Positions 17,263 through 26,644 of a stretch of 64,000 nt of DNA are shown piece after piece. Made by a program: the position numbers and the translations under genes. Every line of letters starts with the position of its first letter. Position 1 is the first letter of the stretch. Origin of the DNA: JAOPZW01 sp963851295 (GTDB taxonomy: Bacteria; Actinomycetota; Thermoleophilia; Solirubrobacterales; Solirubrobacteraceae); NCBI GenBank assembly GCA_963851295.1, contig CAWKOS010000008.1, forward strand, positions 62,001 through 126,000. The letters are read 5' to 3'. The notes below the pieces were generated by a model, which was not told the DNA's origin, searched no databases, and was given only the letters and a program-made list of their open reading frames with translations.

Positions 17263-18224
17263 CGACGCTCGCGGTGAGCTTCGCCACGCCGGCGTGGCTG
17301 CTCGGGCTGGCGCTCGTCCCGCTGGCGCTGCTGGCCTACAACGCCAGCCGCCGCCGCGCGCGCCGCTACGCGGTCCGCTTCACCGCCATGCCCGCGCTCA
17401 AGGCCGCGGCGGGGACGGCGCCCGCATGGCGCCGCCACGTGCCGGCCGCGCTCGCCCTGGCCGCGCTCGCCGCGCTCGTGCTCGCGCTGGCCAAGCCGCA
17501 GAAGACGGTCGCCGTGCCGGTCGAGCGGGCCTCGATCATGCTCGTCACCGACCACTCGCGCTCGATGTCGGCCACCGACGTCGCGCCCACGCGCCTGGCC
17601 GCCGCCCAGCGCGCGGCGCGCACCTTCCTCAACCAGCTCCCCTCGCAGGTCCGTGTCGGCGCGGTCGCCTTCTCCGACACGCCCGACGCCGTCCAGGCCC
17701 CGAGCTCCGACCACGACGACGCGCGGCGGATCGTCGACGGCCAGGTCGCCGACGGGGCGACCGCGACCGGCGACGCCCTCCAGGTCGCCATCGACGCGCT
17801 CAAGAACGACAAGCAGAACGGCAAGCGCCCGCCGTCGGCCATCGTCCTGCTCTCCGACGGCAAGACGACGGTCGGGCCCGACCCGGTGACCATCGCCCGC
17901 CAGGCCTCCCAACTGAAGATCCCGATCTACACGGTGGCCCTCGGCACCCGCGACGCCACCGTCCCCAACCCCAATCCCTTCGGCACGCCGCTGCTCGTCG
18001 CCCCCGACCCCGAGACCCTGCGCCAGATCTCACAGGTCTCCAACGGGCGCGCCTTCACGGCCGAGGACGCCGAGTCGCTGAAGACGATCTACAAGACGCT
18101 CGGCTCGCAGCTGGGGACCAAGAGCCAGAAGCGCGAGATCACGGCCAGCTTCGCGATCGGCGGGCTCGTGCTCCTGCTCGGCGCCGCGCTGACCTCGCTG
18201 CGCTGGGCCGGGCGCCTGCCCTAG
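17259..18224 (+). CDS. VWA-domain membrane protein (BatA-like), copy 2
   Basis: This protein has 321 residues, the same length and domain order as copy 1: helices at about 10-28 and 60-78, the VWA domain, and a C-terminal helix. The metal-site motif is Asp98-His-Ser100-Arg-Ser102, so the ligand residues are kept while the two spacer positions differ from copy 1 (Val, Gly). LKIPIYTVALGT near residue 220 and KTxGSQLGTKxxKR near the C-terminus are shared. The duplicate flanks moxR-DUF58 on the other side from copy 1. The GTG start overlaps the DUF58 stop. It ends 60 bp before the chemoreceptor gene. Confidence 0.92.
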   Translation: MTTLAVSFATPAWLLGLALVPLALLAYNASRRRARRYAVRFTAMPALKAAAGTAPAWRRHVPAALALAALAALVLALAKPQKTVAVPVERASIMLVTDHSRSMSATDVAPTRLAAAQRAARTFLNQLPSQVRVGAVAFSDTPDAVQAPSSDHDDARRIVDGQVADGATATGDALQVAIDALKNDKQNGKRPPSAIVLLSDGKTTVGPDPVTIARQASQLKIPIYTVALGTRDATVPNPNPFGTPLLVAPDPETLRQISQVSNGRAFTAEDAESLKTIYKTLGSQLGTKSQKREITASFAIGGLVLLLGAALTSLRWAGRLP

Positions 18225-18283
18225 CCCCGCAGGGATCGGACCGGGCCCCTCAAGCGCGCCCGCGCGCGGCCGACGACGCGGGC

Positions 18284-20140
18284 ATGCGCCTGCGTGTGCC
18301 TTCGCTGCCGACCCCTCGCCGCATCACCCTGGGCTGGAAGCTCGCGAGCCTGGTCGCCGGGGTCGCCGCGCTGCTCGTCGCGCTCACGGCCGTCGGCCTC
18401 GTCAACCTGGCGAACGTCTCGGGCCACGGGCGGCGCTCCTTCACCCACGTGACCGAGCCGCTCGCGGCCCTCGGGCGGGCGCGGGCCGTGCTCAACGAGA
18501 ACGCCGCCCTCGCCGACCGCTACATCCTCGAGGACACGACCGACACGAAGGACCCGATCGAGCGGCGCATCGCCGACAACGACCGCACCATCGATCGCGA
18601 GCTGGCGCAGGCGGCCCCGAGCCTCACCACGCCGGACGAGCGCCGCCGGGCGCGCATGCTGCGCACCGACCTGGCCAGCTACCGGGCGAACGTCGCCGAG
18701 CTGATCCGCACCACGCGCCGCGCGAAGACGAGCGTCGACTACCAGTACCAGTGGTCCTCGCAGCGCGTCGACCCCGCCGCCGACCTCCTCAACGCCGACC
18801 TGCAGAGCCTCTTCGACCTCAAGGTCGCCGAGGGCGACCGGCTCGCCGACGAGGCGACGGCGACCTTCCACCGCGCGCGCCGGCTCGTGCTCATCCTGCT
18901 GGCGCTGGCCTTCCTGATCGCCGTCCCCGCCTGCGTGGTCATCATCCGCGGCATCCGCCGCAGCGCGGAGGCGATCGTCGCCCGCCTGGCCTCGCTGCGC
19001 GCCAACGACGTCGCCAACCTGCGCGCCGGCCTCGACCACCTCGCCGACGGCGACCTGACCTTCGAGATCGACCCGATCACGCCGCCGATCAAGCGCCGCA
19101 CGCGCGACGAGCTCGGCGACATCGCCGAGGCCGTGGGGGCGATCCGCGACCACACCGTCGCCTCGGTGCAGGCCTACAACACCTCGCGCTCCTCGCTGGC
19201 CGCCATGATCGGCCACGTCTCCCAGACCGCCGCCGTGCTCTCGACCTCCTCGCGCCAGCTCGCCTCGGGCTCGGAGGAGACCGGCCGCGCCGTCGGCGAG
19301 ATCTCCGCCTCGGTCGAGGAGGTCGCCGCCGGCGCCGAGCGCCAGGTGCGCGCGGTCGGCTCGGCCCGCGACCTCGTCGTCGACGTCGCCGCCGCGACCG
19401 AGCGGTCGGCCGCCGACGCCCGCGAGACGGCGGTCGCCGCCGACGAGGCGCGCCGCCTGGCCGCCGACGGCGCCCGCGCCGTGCGCGAGGCGACCGCCGC
19501 GATGGGCGCCGTGCGCAGCGCGTCGTCGGCCGCCACCGAGGCGATCGGCGAGCTCGGCGCCAAGTCGGCGCAGATCAACGGGATCGTCGAGACCATCACC
19601 GCGATCGCCGAGCAGACCAACCTGCTCTCGCTCAACGCGGCCATCGAGGCCGCCCGCGCCGGCGAGCAGGGCCGCGGCTTCGCGGTCGTCGCCGACGAGG
19701 TGCGCAAGCTCGCCGAGGAGTCGCGCGCGGCCGCCGGCTCGATCGCCCGCCTCGTCGCCGACATCCAGGCCGACACCCGCCACACCGTCGACGTCGTCGA
19801 GGACGGCGCGCGCCGCAGCGCCGAGAGCGCCGTCACCGTCGAGCGCGCCCGCCAGGCCTTCGAGGCGATCGGCGCCGCGGTCGAGTCGATGGCCACGCGG
19901 GCCGCCGGCATCGTCGCCGCCGTCGGCCAGGCCGCCGAGGGCTCCTCGCGCGTCCAGCGCGACATCGGCGAGGTCGCCGCCGTCGCCGAGCAGACCTCCG
20001 CCTCCACCGAGGAGGTCTCGGCGACCACCGAGCAGACGAGCGCCGCCACGCAGCAGATCGCCGCGGCCGCCCAGGAGCTCGCGGCGAGCGCCGACGAGCT
20101 CGAGCGGCTGGTCGGGCGCTTCACGCTGTCCGCTTCGTAG
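18284..20140 (+). CDS. Methyl-accepting chemotaxis protein
   Basis: The receptor has 618 residues: transmembrane helix 1 (about 23-45), an extracellular sensory region of about 155 residues rich in predicted helices (4-helix-bundle type), transmembrane helix 2 (about 206-225), a HAMP-like region with DLTFEIDPI, then a long coiled-coil signalling domain. The conserved hairpin tip is complete: AEQTNLLSLNAAIEAARAGE then GRGFAVVADEVRKLAEES. Such receptors control CheA kinase in response to small molecules or energy state. No che or flagellar genes are in the window, so its partners lie elsewhere. It follows the second VWA gene by 60 bp; co-transcription is possible but not shown. Confidence 0.95.
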   Translation: MRLRVPSLPTPRRITLGWKLASLVAGVAALLVALTAVGLVNLANVSGHGRRSFTHVTEPLAALGRARAVLNENAALADRYILEDTTDTKDPIERRIADNDRTIDRELAQAAPSLTTPDERRRARMLRTDLASYRANVAELIRTTRRAKTSVDYQYQWSSQRVDPAADLLNADLQSLFDLKVAEGDRLADEATATFHRARRLVLILLALAFLIAVPACVVIIRGIRRSAEAIVARLASLRANDVANLRAGLDHLADGDLTFEIDPITPPIKRRTRDELGDIAEAVGAIRDHTVASVQAYNTSRSSLAAMIGHVSQTAAVLSTSSRQLASGSEETGRAVGEISASVEEVAAGAERQVRAVGSARDLVVDVAAATERSAADARETAVAADEARRLAADGARAVREATAAMGAVRSASSAATEAIGELGAKSAQINGIVETITAIAEQTNLLSLNAAIEAARAGEQGRGFAVVADEVRKLAEESRAAAGSIARLVADIQADTRHTVDVVEDGARRSAESAVTVERARQAFEAIGAAVESMATRAAGIVAAVGQAAEGSSRVQRDIGEVAAVAEQTSASTEEVSATTEQTSAATQQIAAAAQELAASADELERLVGRFTLSAS

Positions 20141-20243
20141 GTCTGCGGCGCTTCGCGGCCGAGGCATCGAAGGAAGGGAGTTCGCGGCGCCTCGGGCCTG
20201 GGCGGTCGCCTCGCGCGTTGGCGCGTTGGCGCTCGCGCCCGCA

Positions 20244-20290
20244 ACGAGTGTCACCTTAGTCGACCTATAGCCGACTAAGGCGACACTCGT
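20244..20290. repeat. Long intergenic hairpin (IR-3)
   Basis: Nine pairs (ACGAGTGTC/GACACTCGT), one A/C mismatch, then nine pairs (CCTTAGTCG/CGACTAAGG) and a 9-nt loop ACCTATAGC. It is the only clear element in the 312-bp gap 20141-20452, between the chemoreceptor and the ATP-grasp gene. It lies 104 bp after the chemoreceptor stop and has no T-run. Its outer and inner arms resemble those of IR-4 at 28765 (CGAGTG outside, TTxGTC inside). Confidence 0.8.
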
Positions 20291-20452
20291 CTCTTCGGGC
20301 CGGCGCGCGCGTGCCGCCCTGTCTCCGTCGGTGCTTCGCCCCGTGGTGTCGCAGACGCCCATGGCGTCTCCACAGGCCCGCGTGGCGAACCGCTTTGGCC
20401 CGCACGGCGCATGCCGTGCGCTCACGAACGGTGCAAGGATCACGGCCAGCGC

Positions 20453-23034
20453 ATGGCCTCCGAGCCCGCCATCTCGCCGATCGACTACGCCTCGAGGGAG
20501 GGGTTCCTCGACGAGGTCTTCGGCGCGCCGGGCGGGGCGGCGGCGGCGCACGCGGCCGGGCTCGTCTCCGCGCTGGAGCGGATGGGGCCCGAGCACCTCG
20601 CGGCCGCCGGGCGCCGGCGCGACGCCATCTTCATGCAGCAGGGGATCACCTTCGAGCTCACCGGCGAGGACGGCCCGAAGGACCGCCCGTTCCCGCTGGA
20701 CCTCGTGCCGCGCATCATCCCGGCCGAGGAGTGGATCCCGATCAAGCGCGGCCTCGCGCAGCGCATCCGGGCGCTCAACGCCTTCGTCGACGACGTCTAC
20801 CACGCGCGCGAGATCGTGCGCGCGGGCATCGTCCCGTGGCGGCTGGTCGTCTCGCGCAGCCACTTCGCGCGCGCGGTGCACGGCATCCGCCCGCCGGGCG
20901 GCGTCTACACGCACGTCGCCGGCTGCGACCTCGTGCGCGACGCCGACGGCACCTGGAAGGTGCTCGAGGACAACGTCCGCACGCCGTCGGGGATCTCCTA
21001 CGTGCTCGAGAACCGCGTGGCGATGACGCGCCTGGTCCCCGAGCTCTTCGCCCAGTACCGCGTGCGCCCGGTCGACCACTACCCGCAGCTCCTGCTCGCC
21101 GCCCTGCGCGCCGTGGCCCCGAGCGCCGACGCCGAGGCGACCGTCGTGGTGTGGACGCCCGGCCCCTTCAACTCCGCCTACTTCGAGCACGCCTTCCTCG
21201 CGCGCCAGATGGGCGTCGAGCTCGTCGAGGCCTCCGACCTCGTGGTGCGCGACGACGTCCTCTACATGCGCACGACCGACGGCCTGGAGCGCGTGCACGC
21301 CGTCTACCGGCGCCTCGACGACGACTTCGTCGACCCGCTCGAGTTCCGCGTCGACTCGATGCTCGGCGTCCCCGGCCTCGTGCGCGCGTACCGCGCGGGC
21401 ACGGTCGCGATCGCCAACGCCTTCGGCACCGGGGTCGCCGACGACAAGGCGATCTACCACTACGTGCCCGAGATGATCCGCTTCTACCTCAGCGAGGAGC
21501 CGATCCTCTCCAACGTCAAGACCTACCTGCTCTCCGACCCCGACCAGCTCGACCACGTCCTCGGGCGCCTCGACGAGCTCGTGGTCAAGCCGACCGGGGA
21601 GTCGGGCGGCAAGGGCGTCTTCATCGGCCCGAGCACGCCGGCCGACGAGCTCGCGGGCCTGGCCGACGTCCTGCGCGCGCAGCCCGACCGCTGGATCGCG
21701 CAGGAGATCGTGAAGCTCTCGACGGTCCCGACCGCGGGCAACGACGGGCGCCTGGCGCCGCGCCACGTCGACCTGCGGCCGTTCGCCGTCTTCGGCGAGG
21801 ACATCAAGATCGTCCCCGGCGGCCTCACGCGCGTGGCCCTGATCGAGGGCTCGATGATCGTCAACTCCTCGCGCGGCGGCGGCTCGAAGGACACCTGGGT
21901 GCTCGAGGACGGCCAGGACACCGACCGCGCCGAGCCGGAGGGGATGCTCGCGGTGCCGCCCACGATGCCCGACCTGCGCTACGCCGGGCCGTGGGTGGGC
22001 CAGCAGCAGCAACAGCAGCAGCAGCGCGGGTACGACCCGGTGATGCTCGCCCGGATCGCCCACGAACTGTTCTGGCTGGGGCGCAACCTCGCGCGCGCCG
22101 AGCACACCGCGCGCATGCTCGACGGCATCTTCCAGGCCTCGCTGCAGGGGCGCCCCGACGATCCGGCCGGCGTCACGCTGGACTGGAGCTCGATGCTGGC
22201 GATCATGGGCGCGCGGCCCGGCGACGGCCCCGCCCGCCGCGACGAGGTGCTGCGCGCGCTGACCCTCGAGCCCGACAACCCGACCTCGGTCATCGCCTGC
22301 GTCGGGCGCGCGCGCGAGGGCGCGCGCACCGTGCGCGACGTCATCTCGGCCGAGATGTGGGAGGCGGTCAACACGACCAACCTCACGCTCCTGGAGCGAC
22401 CTCAGCGCCCGACCTGCGCTCGGGCCCCTACTCGGTCTACACCTACGTCAAGGAGCGCTGCGCGCTCTTCTGGGGGCTGACCTCGCGCACCATGCTGCGC
22501 GACGAGGCCTCCGCCTTCCTGGGCGCGGGCGGGCGCATCGAGTCGGCCGACATGGTCCTGCGCATGCTGCGCGTCGCGCTGCCGACGGACGTCCCGGAGC
22601 CGTCGAGCACCGCCGAGACCGGCCAGGCGCTGGCGCTGCTGCAGGCCGTCGGCGGCTTCCAGGCCTACCGCCGCGCCGTACCGGCGCCGCCCAACGCGCT
22701 CCCGGTCGCGCGCTTCTTGGTCTTCGAGCGCAGCTACCCGGACTCGGTGGCGGCCTCGGTCGACGCCGTGCACAACGCGCTCTCCCGCGCCGACGGCAAC
22801 CCGCGCAACTCCGAGCCGGTGCTGCGCCTGCAGCGCCTGAGCGCGGACCTCGAGTTCCGCGGGCGCGCACAGGCCGACGGCGGCGACCTGCACGCGACCT
22901 GCGAGGCGGTCCAGGAGGAGCTGGTCCGCGTCGACCGCGACGTAGCGGACCGCTATTTCGCCGGTGGCCGCCCTGTTAATGACGGCTGGACGCCGTCAGT
23001 AGGCTCAGAACGCGGGGCCGGATGCCCCGGGTGA
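20453..23034 (+). CDS. Circularly permuted ATP-grasp / alpha-E fusion protein (one frameshift)
   Basis: The reconstructed protein is about 860 residues. The first part (about 1-510) is a circularly permuted type-2 ATP-grasp domain (FPLDLVPRIIPAEEW, WKVLEDNVRTPSGISYV, KPTGESGGKGVFIGPS, MIVNSSRGGGSKDTWVLE). A linker with eight consecutive Gln follows (22001-22024), then an alpha-E (DUF403) domain beginning ARIAHELFWLGRNLARAEH. These two domains are often separate neighbouring genes in bacteria; here they are in one reading frame apart from a frameshift near 22400, where the frame moves by minus one. The predicted role is ATP-dependent peptide ligation with the adjacent transglutaminase. The start is uncertain: ATG 20453 has AAGGAT about 12 nt upstream. 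Its end overlaps the region just before the next gene. Confidence 0.85.
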
Positions 23035-23042
23035 CTCTTCGC

Positions 23043-23919
23043 ATGAATTTCGCCATTCGCTACCTGACCGAGTACACCTACGCCGGCCGGGTCACCGACA
23101 ACCTCAACGCCCTGCGCGTGCGCCCGGCGACGACGTCGAACGCAGCGCGTCGACGACTTCCACGTCCGCGTCGACCCCGAGGCGCGCCTGCAGCGCCACC
23201 TGGACTACTACGGCACCGAGGTCATCGAGTTCGGCGTCGCCCAGCCCCACGATCACCTCTCGATCGACGTGCGCGCGCGCGTGGTCACCGCCGAGCCGGG
23301 CGAGCCGCCCGACGAGGCCTGGGAGGCGCTCGAGGCCGGCTCGTACGAGGCCGCGGGGGGCGAGTTCCTGCTCTCCGACGACGCCGAGCCCGAGAACGGC
23401 GCCCTCGACGAGCTCTTCGAGGCCTCGCGCGCGACGAGCCCGCTGGCCACGCTGCGGCTGCTGTGCGAGCTCGTGCCCGATCGCTTCGAGTACCGCCAGG
23501 GCGCCACCTACGTCGGCTCCACGATCCAGGATCTGCTCGACGCCGGCGCGGGGGTGTGCCAGGACTTCGTCCACCTCGCGCTCGTGCTCCTGCGCCGCCA
23601 CGGGATCGCGGCGCGCTACGTCTCCGGCTATCTGTGGGCGGCGCCACAGGACGGCGGCTCGGACTCGGTCGAGGTCGAGACCCACGCTTGGCTGGAGGCG
23701 CTCCTGCCCGGCGGAGGCCAGCGCGGCGAGCCGGTGTGGGTCGGCGCCGACCCGACCAACCGGCGGATGGCGGGGGAGACCCACGTCAAGATCGGCCACG
23801 GCCGCGCCTACCACGACGTGCCGCCGATCAAGGGGGTCTACCGCGGCCCGGGATCGGCCGCGCTCGACACGGCGGTGACGATGACGCGCCTGGACCCGCA
23901 GGCCAGCGCGCGCGCCTGA
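23043..23919 (+). CDS. Transglutaminase-like cysteine protease family protein (one frameshift)
   Basis: The reconstructed protein has about 292 residues. It starts MNFAIRYLTEYTYAGRVTDN, the bacterial transglutaminase N-terminal domain (beta-type). After a frame change near 23143 it continues with RVDDFHVRVDPEARL. The transglutaminase core has GVCQDFVHLALVLLRRHGI with the catalytic Cys, VETHAWLEALLPG with the His, and VGADPTNRR with the Asp. Family members hydrolyse or transfer peptide bonds. It lies directly after the ATP-grasp/alpha-E gene, the usual order for this predicted peptide-modifying module. The frame change fits one extra G in the triplet after AAC. Confidence 0.88.
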
Positions 23920-23955
23920 GCGCCGACGCTCGGTGTAGCGTCGGCGGCCTCGACC

Positions 23956-24685
23956 GTGTCCAGCTCGCCCAGCTCGCCTCTGAACCCGCACCCGGCCTCC
24001 CCGGTCGAGATGCAGGAGCGCATCCTCGCCGAGCGCGAGGGCAAGCCCTTCCTGCTCCTGCGCGACGGCGCTCAGGCCCAGCGCCTCGTCCGGCTGCCGA
24101 CCGACGGCGACCGGCTGACCATCGGGCGCGGCGAGGGGGTCGACCTCGCGCTGGACTGGGACGAGCGCGTCTCGCGCGTCGCACGCCGAGCTCGAGCGCG
24201 TCGGCGACTCCTGGGCGGTGGCCGACGACGGCCTGTCGCGCAACGGGACCTATGTCAACGGCAAGCGGGTGCGCGGGCGCCAGCGCCTGGACGAGGGCGA
24301 CGAGCTGCGCCTCGGCGGCACGCGCATGGTCTTCCGGGCGCCCGAGGGCGGCGTCGGTGGCGCGGCGACGACGAAGGTCTCCCAGAGCGTCGCCGCCTTC
24401 ACCGCCGTCTCCGACGCCCAGCGACGCGTGCTCGTCGCGCTGTGCCGGCCGTTCGCCGGCGGCGACCCGTGGGCGCGCCCGGCGACCAACAAGGACATCG
24501 CCGCCGAGCTCTTCCTCAGCGTGCCGGCGGTCAAGACCCACCTGCGCGCGCTCTTCGGCCGGTTCGGGATCGAGGATCTCGGCCAGAACGAGAAGCGCCT
24601 GCGCCTGGCCGAGCTGGCCTTCCAGGCGGGGCTGGTGAGCATGGAGGACGTGCAGGGTCAGTCCAACCATCCCTTGGGTCCCTAG
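23956..24685 (+). CDS. FHA-domain protein with C-terminal helix-turn-helix-like region (one frameshift)
   Basis: The reconstructed protein has about 243 residues. An N-terminal tail of Ser/Pro leads to an FHA domain (about 45-120) with the phosphothreonine-binding loops: RLTIGRGEGVDL, then after a frame change near 24180 HAELERVGDSW, and LSRNGTYVNGKRVRG. The C-terminal part (about 145-235) has LSVPAVKTHLRALFGRFGI, which looks like a winged or LuxR-type recognition helix. FHA domains bind phospho-Thr from Ser/Thr kinases, so this is probably a phospho-dependent regulator. It is 36 bp downstream of the transglutaminase gene and in the same direction. A single extra G in GTC-G-CAC would explain the frame change. 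Confidence 0.8.
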
Positions 24686-24752
24686 TGGCGGGCCGCCCAC
24701 GGCGGCAACCTCATCCCAGCAAGGACGCGGAGGGTTGGGGGGATCGGACCAA

Positions 24753-24786
24753 GACGTCCCCCGGAGGTGGGGCTCCGGGGGACGTC
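24753..24786. terminator. Perfect 13-bp hairpin, likely terminator of the FHA gene
   Basis: Two perfect 13-bp arms (GACGTCCCCCGGA and its complement) flank an 8-nt loop GGTGGGGC, 67 bp after the FHA stop and 145 bp before rpmG. No T-run follows, so it is a strong-stem terminator or an RNA-stabilising structure. It marks the boundary between the ATP-grasp module and the ribosomal/transcription cluster. Confidence 0.65.
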
Positions 24787-24840
24787 GCTCTCGATGGCCT
24801 GCGCGGCGCCACTCGCGACTCGCGCCCGGCAACATCGCGC

Positions 24841-24846
24841 TACACT
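24841..24846 (+). promoter_or_regulatory. Possible -10 box for rpmG-secE-nusG
   Basis: TACACT matches the TAnnnT pattern of housekeeping promoters. It lies 85 bp upstream of rpmG, just after the hairpin terminator, in the right position for the cluster promoter. I see no -35 at a suitable spacing. A perfect palindrome CGGTCGACCG lies at 24894-24903 in the presumed leader. Confidence 0.3.
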
Positions 24847-24931
24847 CGAACTTGACTCGCCCGGGGCGGGTCTTTCCTTTGTCCCGGGCCGGTCGGTCGA
24901 CCGAACACCTCCTCTACGACGGAGCTGCCAG

Positions 24932-25096
24932 ATGGCCCGCGGAGACGTGCGCATCGCTGTCACCCTCGCCTGCGAGGAGTGCAAGCGGCGCAACTACCAG
25001 ACGAACAAGTCCAAGCGCAACAATCCAGATCGCATCACCCTTCGCAAGTTCTGCAAGTGGTGCCGGCGTCACACCAGCCACCGGGAGACCCGCTAG
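24932..25096 (+). CDS. rpmG: 50S ribosomal protein L33 (Cys-containing form)
   Basis: This small 54-residue L33 starts MARGDVRIAVTLACEECKRR and ends CKWCRRHTSHRETR. It keeps all four zinc-ribbon cysteines (Cys14, Cys17, Cys41, Cys44), so it is the C+ zinc-binding form. Some actinobacteria also carry a C-minus paralogue for zinc starvation; only this one is in the window. A GGAG (24921-24924) is about 7 nt before the ATG. It precedes secE by 15 bp, the usual order L33-SecE-NusG-L11-L1. Confidence 0.96.
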   Translation: MARGDVRIAVTLACEECKRRNYQTNKSKRNNPDRITLRKFCKWCRRHTSHRETR

Positions 25097-25111
25097 CGCG
25101 GACGATCGCCC

Positions 25112-25670
25112 GTGGCCCGTGACCGACAGCGAGCCAAGCAGCGCAAGGCCCGGCGGGCCAGAACCCCGGGTCGGCTCAGCCGCGGCCGCGTCCCGCCAAG
25201 GCGCCGAGCCCGCTCGACCACAACGTGCCGAGCGAGCTGGGCCACCTGGGCGAGGTCGACGAGTTCGAGGCCTCGATCGTCCGCGGCGCGGACAGCCGAC
25301 CGACGAGGCCTCCGAGGCCTTCGGCGGCGAGCAGGATCCCGAGGCCGGGCGCGCGGCCTTCGGCGAGGACGAGGACGAGGACGACGCCGAGCTCGACGAG
25401 GAGCTCGAGGAGCAGGCCGTCGCCGCCGCCCCCGCCGAGCGCCACGAGGTGGTCGCCGCGCCGGCGCCCGGCACGCCCACCCGGCGGGGCCCCGCGCGCT
25501 TCATCGCCTTCCTGCGCGCGTCGTGGGCCGAGCTGCAGCGCGTACAGTGGCCTGATCGTCGGGCGGTCGGGCAGGCCACCGCGGTGGTCATCGGCTTCGT
25601 CGTCGTCGCCGGCCTCTACCTGGGCGTCGCCGACTGGGTCGCCAAGAAGATCGTCGACTTCATCATCTGA
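25112..25670 (+). CDS. secE: Preprotein translocase subunit SecE, long N-terminus, two frameshifts in this sequence
   Basis: The C-terminal part is a clear SecE: RFIAFLRASWAELQRVQWPD, then a single transmembrane helix (TAVVIGFVVVAGLYLGV) ending KKIVDFII. The N-terminus is only found by following frames: MARDRQRAKQRKARRA (from GTG 25112), then PSPLDHNVPSELGHLGEVDE in a second frame, then TDEASEAFGGEQDPEAGRAA in the frame of the SecE core. Each change is consistent with one missing base, near 25156-25162 and 25280-25300. The result is about 185 residues, with an acidic region (GEDEDEDDAELDEELEEQ) before the core. SecE is essential, so sequence error is far more likely than decay. It lies between rpmG and nusG. 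Confidence 0.9.
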
Positions 25671-25694
25671 GAGAAGAAGAGCTGTACTGAATCC

Positions 25695-26216
25695 ATGTAT
25701 CGCTGGTACGTCGTCAACACCTACTCCGGGCACGAGAACAAGGTCAAGCAGAACCTCGAGCACCGCGTGGTCTCGCTGAATCAGAAGCGGGCCGTGCGGC
25801 AGGTCGTCGTTCCGACCGAGACCGTGACCGAGATGAAGGACAACCAGAAGATCCCCGTCGAGAAGCGGACCATGCCGGGCTACGTGCTCGTGAACATGGA
25901 GCTCAACGACGATTCCTGGCAGCTCGTCAAGGGCACGCCAGGGGTCACTGGCTTCGTCGGCGCGTCCAACGAGCCCGTCCCGCTGACCCAGCCCGAGGTC
26001 GACCGCCTGCTGCACCGCGAGGTCGCGCAGAAGGTCGCCACCAAGGCCCAGTTCTCGATCGGCGAGTCGGTCAAGGTGGTCTCCGGCCCGCTGTCCGACT
26101 TCTCCGGCGAGATCTCGGAGATCAACCAGGACGCGCAGAAGCTCAAGGTGCTCGTGTCAATCTTCGGCCGTGAGACCCCGGTCGAGGTCGGCTTCGACCA
26201 GGTCAAGAAGATCTAA
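25695..26216 (+). CDS. nusG: Transcription termination/antitermination protein NusG
   Basis: This 173-residue NusG has an NGN domain starting MYRWYVVNTYSGHENKVKQN with the PTETVTEMKDNQKIPVEKR region and TMPGYVLVNM, and a KOW domain with SIGESVKVVSGPLSDFSGEI and RETPVEVGFDQVKKI. It binds the RNA polymerase clamp and, through KOW, Rho or ribosomal S10. Unlike many actinobacterial NusG proteins it has no long acidic N-terminal extension; that kind of extension sits on SecE here. It is 24 bp after secE and 5 bp before rplK. Confidence 0.97.
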   Translation: MYRWYVVNTYSGHENKVKQNLEHRVVSLNQKRAVRQVVVPTETVTEMKDNQKIPVEKRTMPGYVLVNMELNDDSWQLVKGTPGVTGFVGASNEPVPLTQPEVDRLLHREVAQKVATKAQFSIGESVKVVSGPLSDFSGEISEINQDAQKLKVLVSIFGRETPVEVGFDQVKKI

Positions 26217-26221
26217 GGCAT

Positions 26222-26644
26222 ATGGCAAAGAAAGTCCTCACCCAGATCAAGCTGCAGGCGGTCGGCGGACAGGCGTCCCCGGCCCCTCCCGTCGGCCCTG
26301 CCCTGGGCCAGCACGGCATCAACATCATGGAGTTCTGCAAGGCGTTCAACGCCCAGACGCAGGCCGACACGGGCACGGTGATCCCGGTGGTCATCACGGT
26401 CTACGAGGACCGCTCGTTCACCTTCATCACCAAGACGCCGCCGGCCGCCGTGCTCATCAAGCAGGCCGCGAACCTCGAGAAGGGCTCGGGCGAGCCGCAC
26501 CGCGAGAAGGTCGGCCGCATCACCCAGGCCCAGCTGCGCGAGATCGCCGAGAAGAAGCTGCCCGACCTGAACGCCCACGACGTCGACCAGGCGGCGAAGA
26601 TCATCGCGGGCACCGCCCGCTCGATGGGCGTGGAGGTGGTCTGA
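26222..26644 (+). CDS. rplK: 50S ribosomal protein L11
   Basis: The protein has 140 residues, normal for the family. The N-terminal domain has QAVGGQASPAPPVGPALGQH, with the proline-rich thiostrepton-contacting segment, and the C-terminal 23S rRNA-binding domain has LNAHDVDQAAKIIAGTARSM. L11 forms the GTPase-associated centre with L10/L12. The start ATG follows nusG by 5 bp. The stop TGA overlaps the ATG of rplA by 1 bp, so L11 and L1 are translationally coupled, as is usual in this operon. Confidence 0.97.
   Translation: MAKKVLTQIKLQAVGGQASPAPPVGPALGQHGINIMEFCKAFNAQTQADTGTVIPVVITVYEDRSFTFITKTPPAAVLIKQAANLEKGSGEPHREKVGRITQAQLREIAEKKLPDLNAHDVDQAAKIIAGTARSMGVEVV

Noticed and set aside
24852..24857. 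TTGACT as a -35 box for rpmG
   Set aside because: No TAnnnT-like sequence occurs 16-18 bp downstream (the region is TCTTTCC). The TACACT at 24841 is the better element but lies upstream of it.
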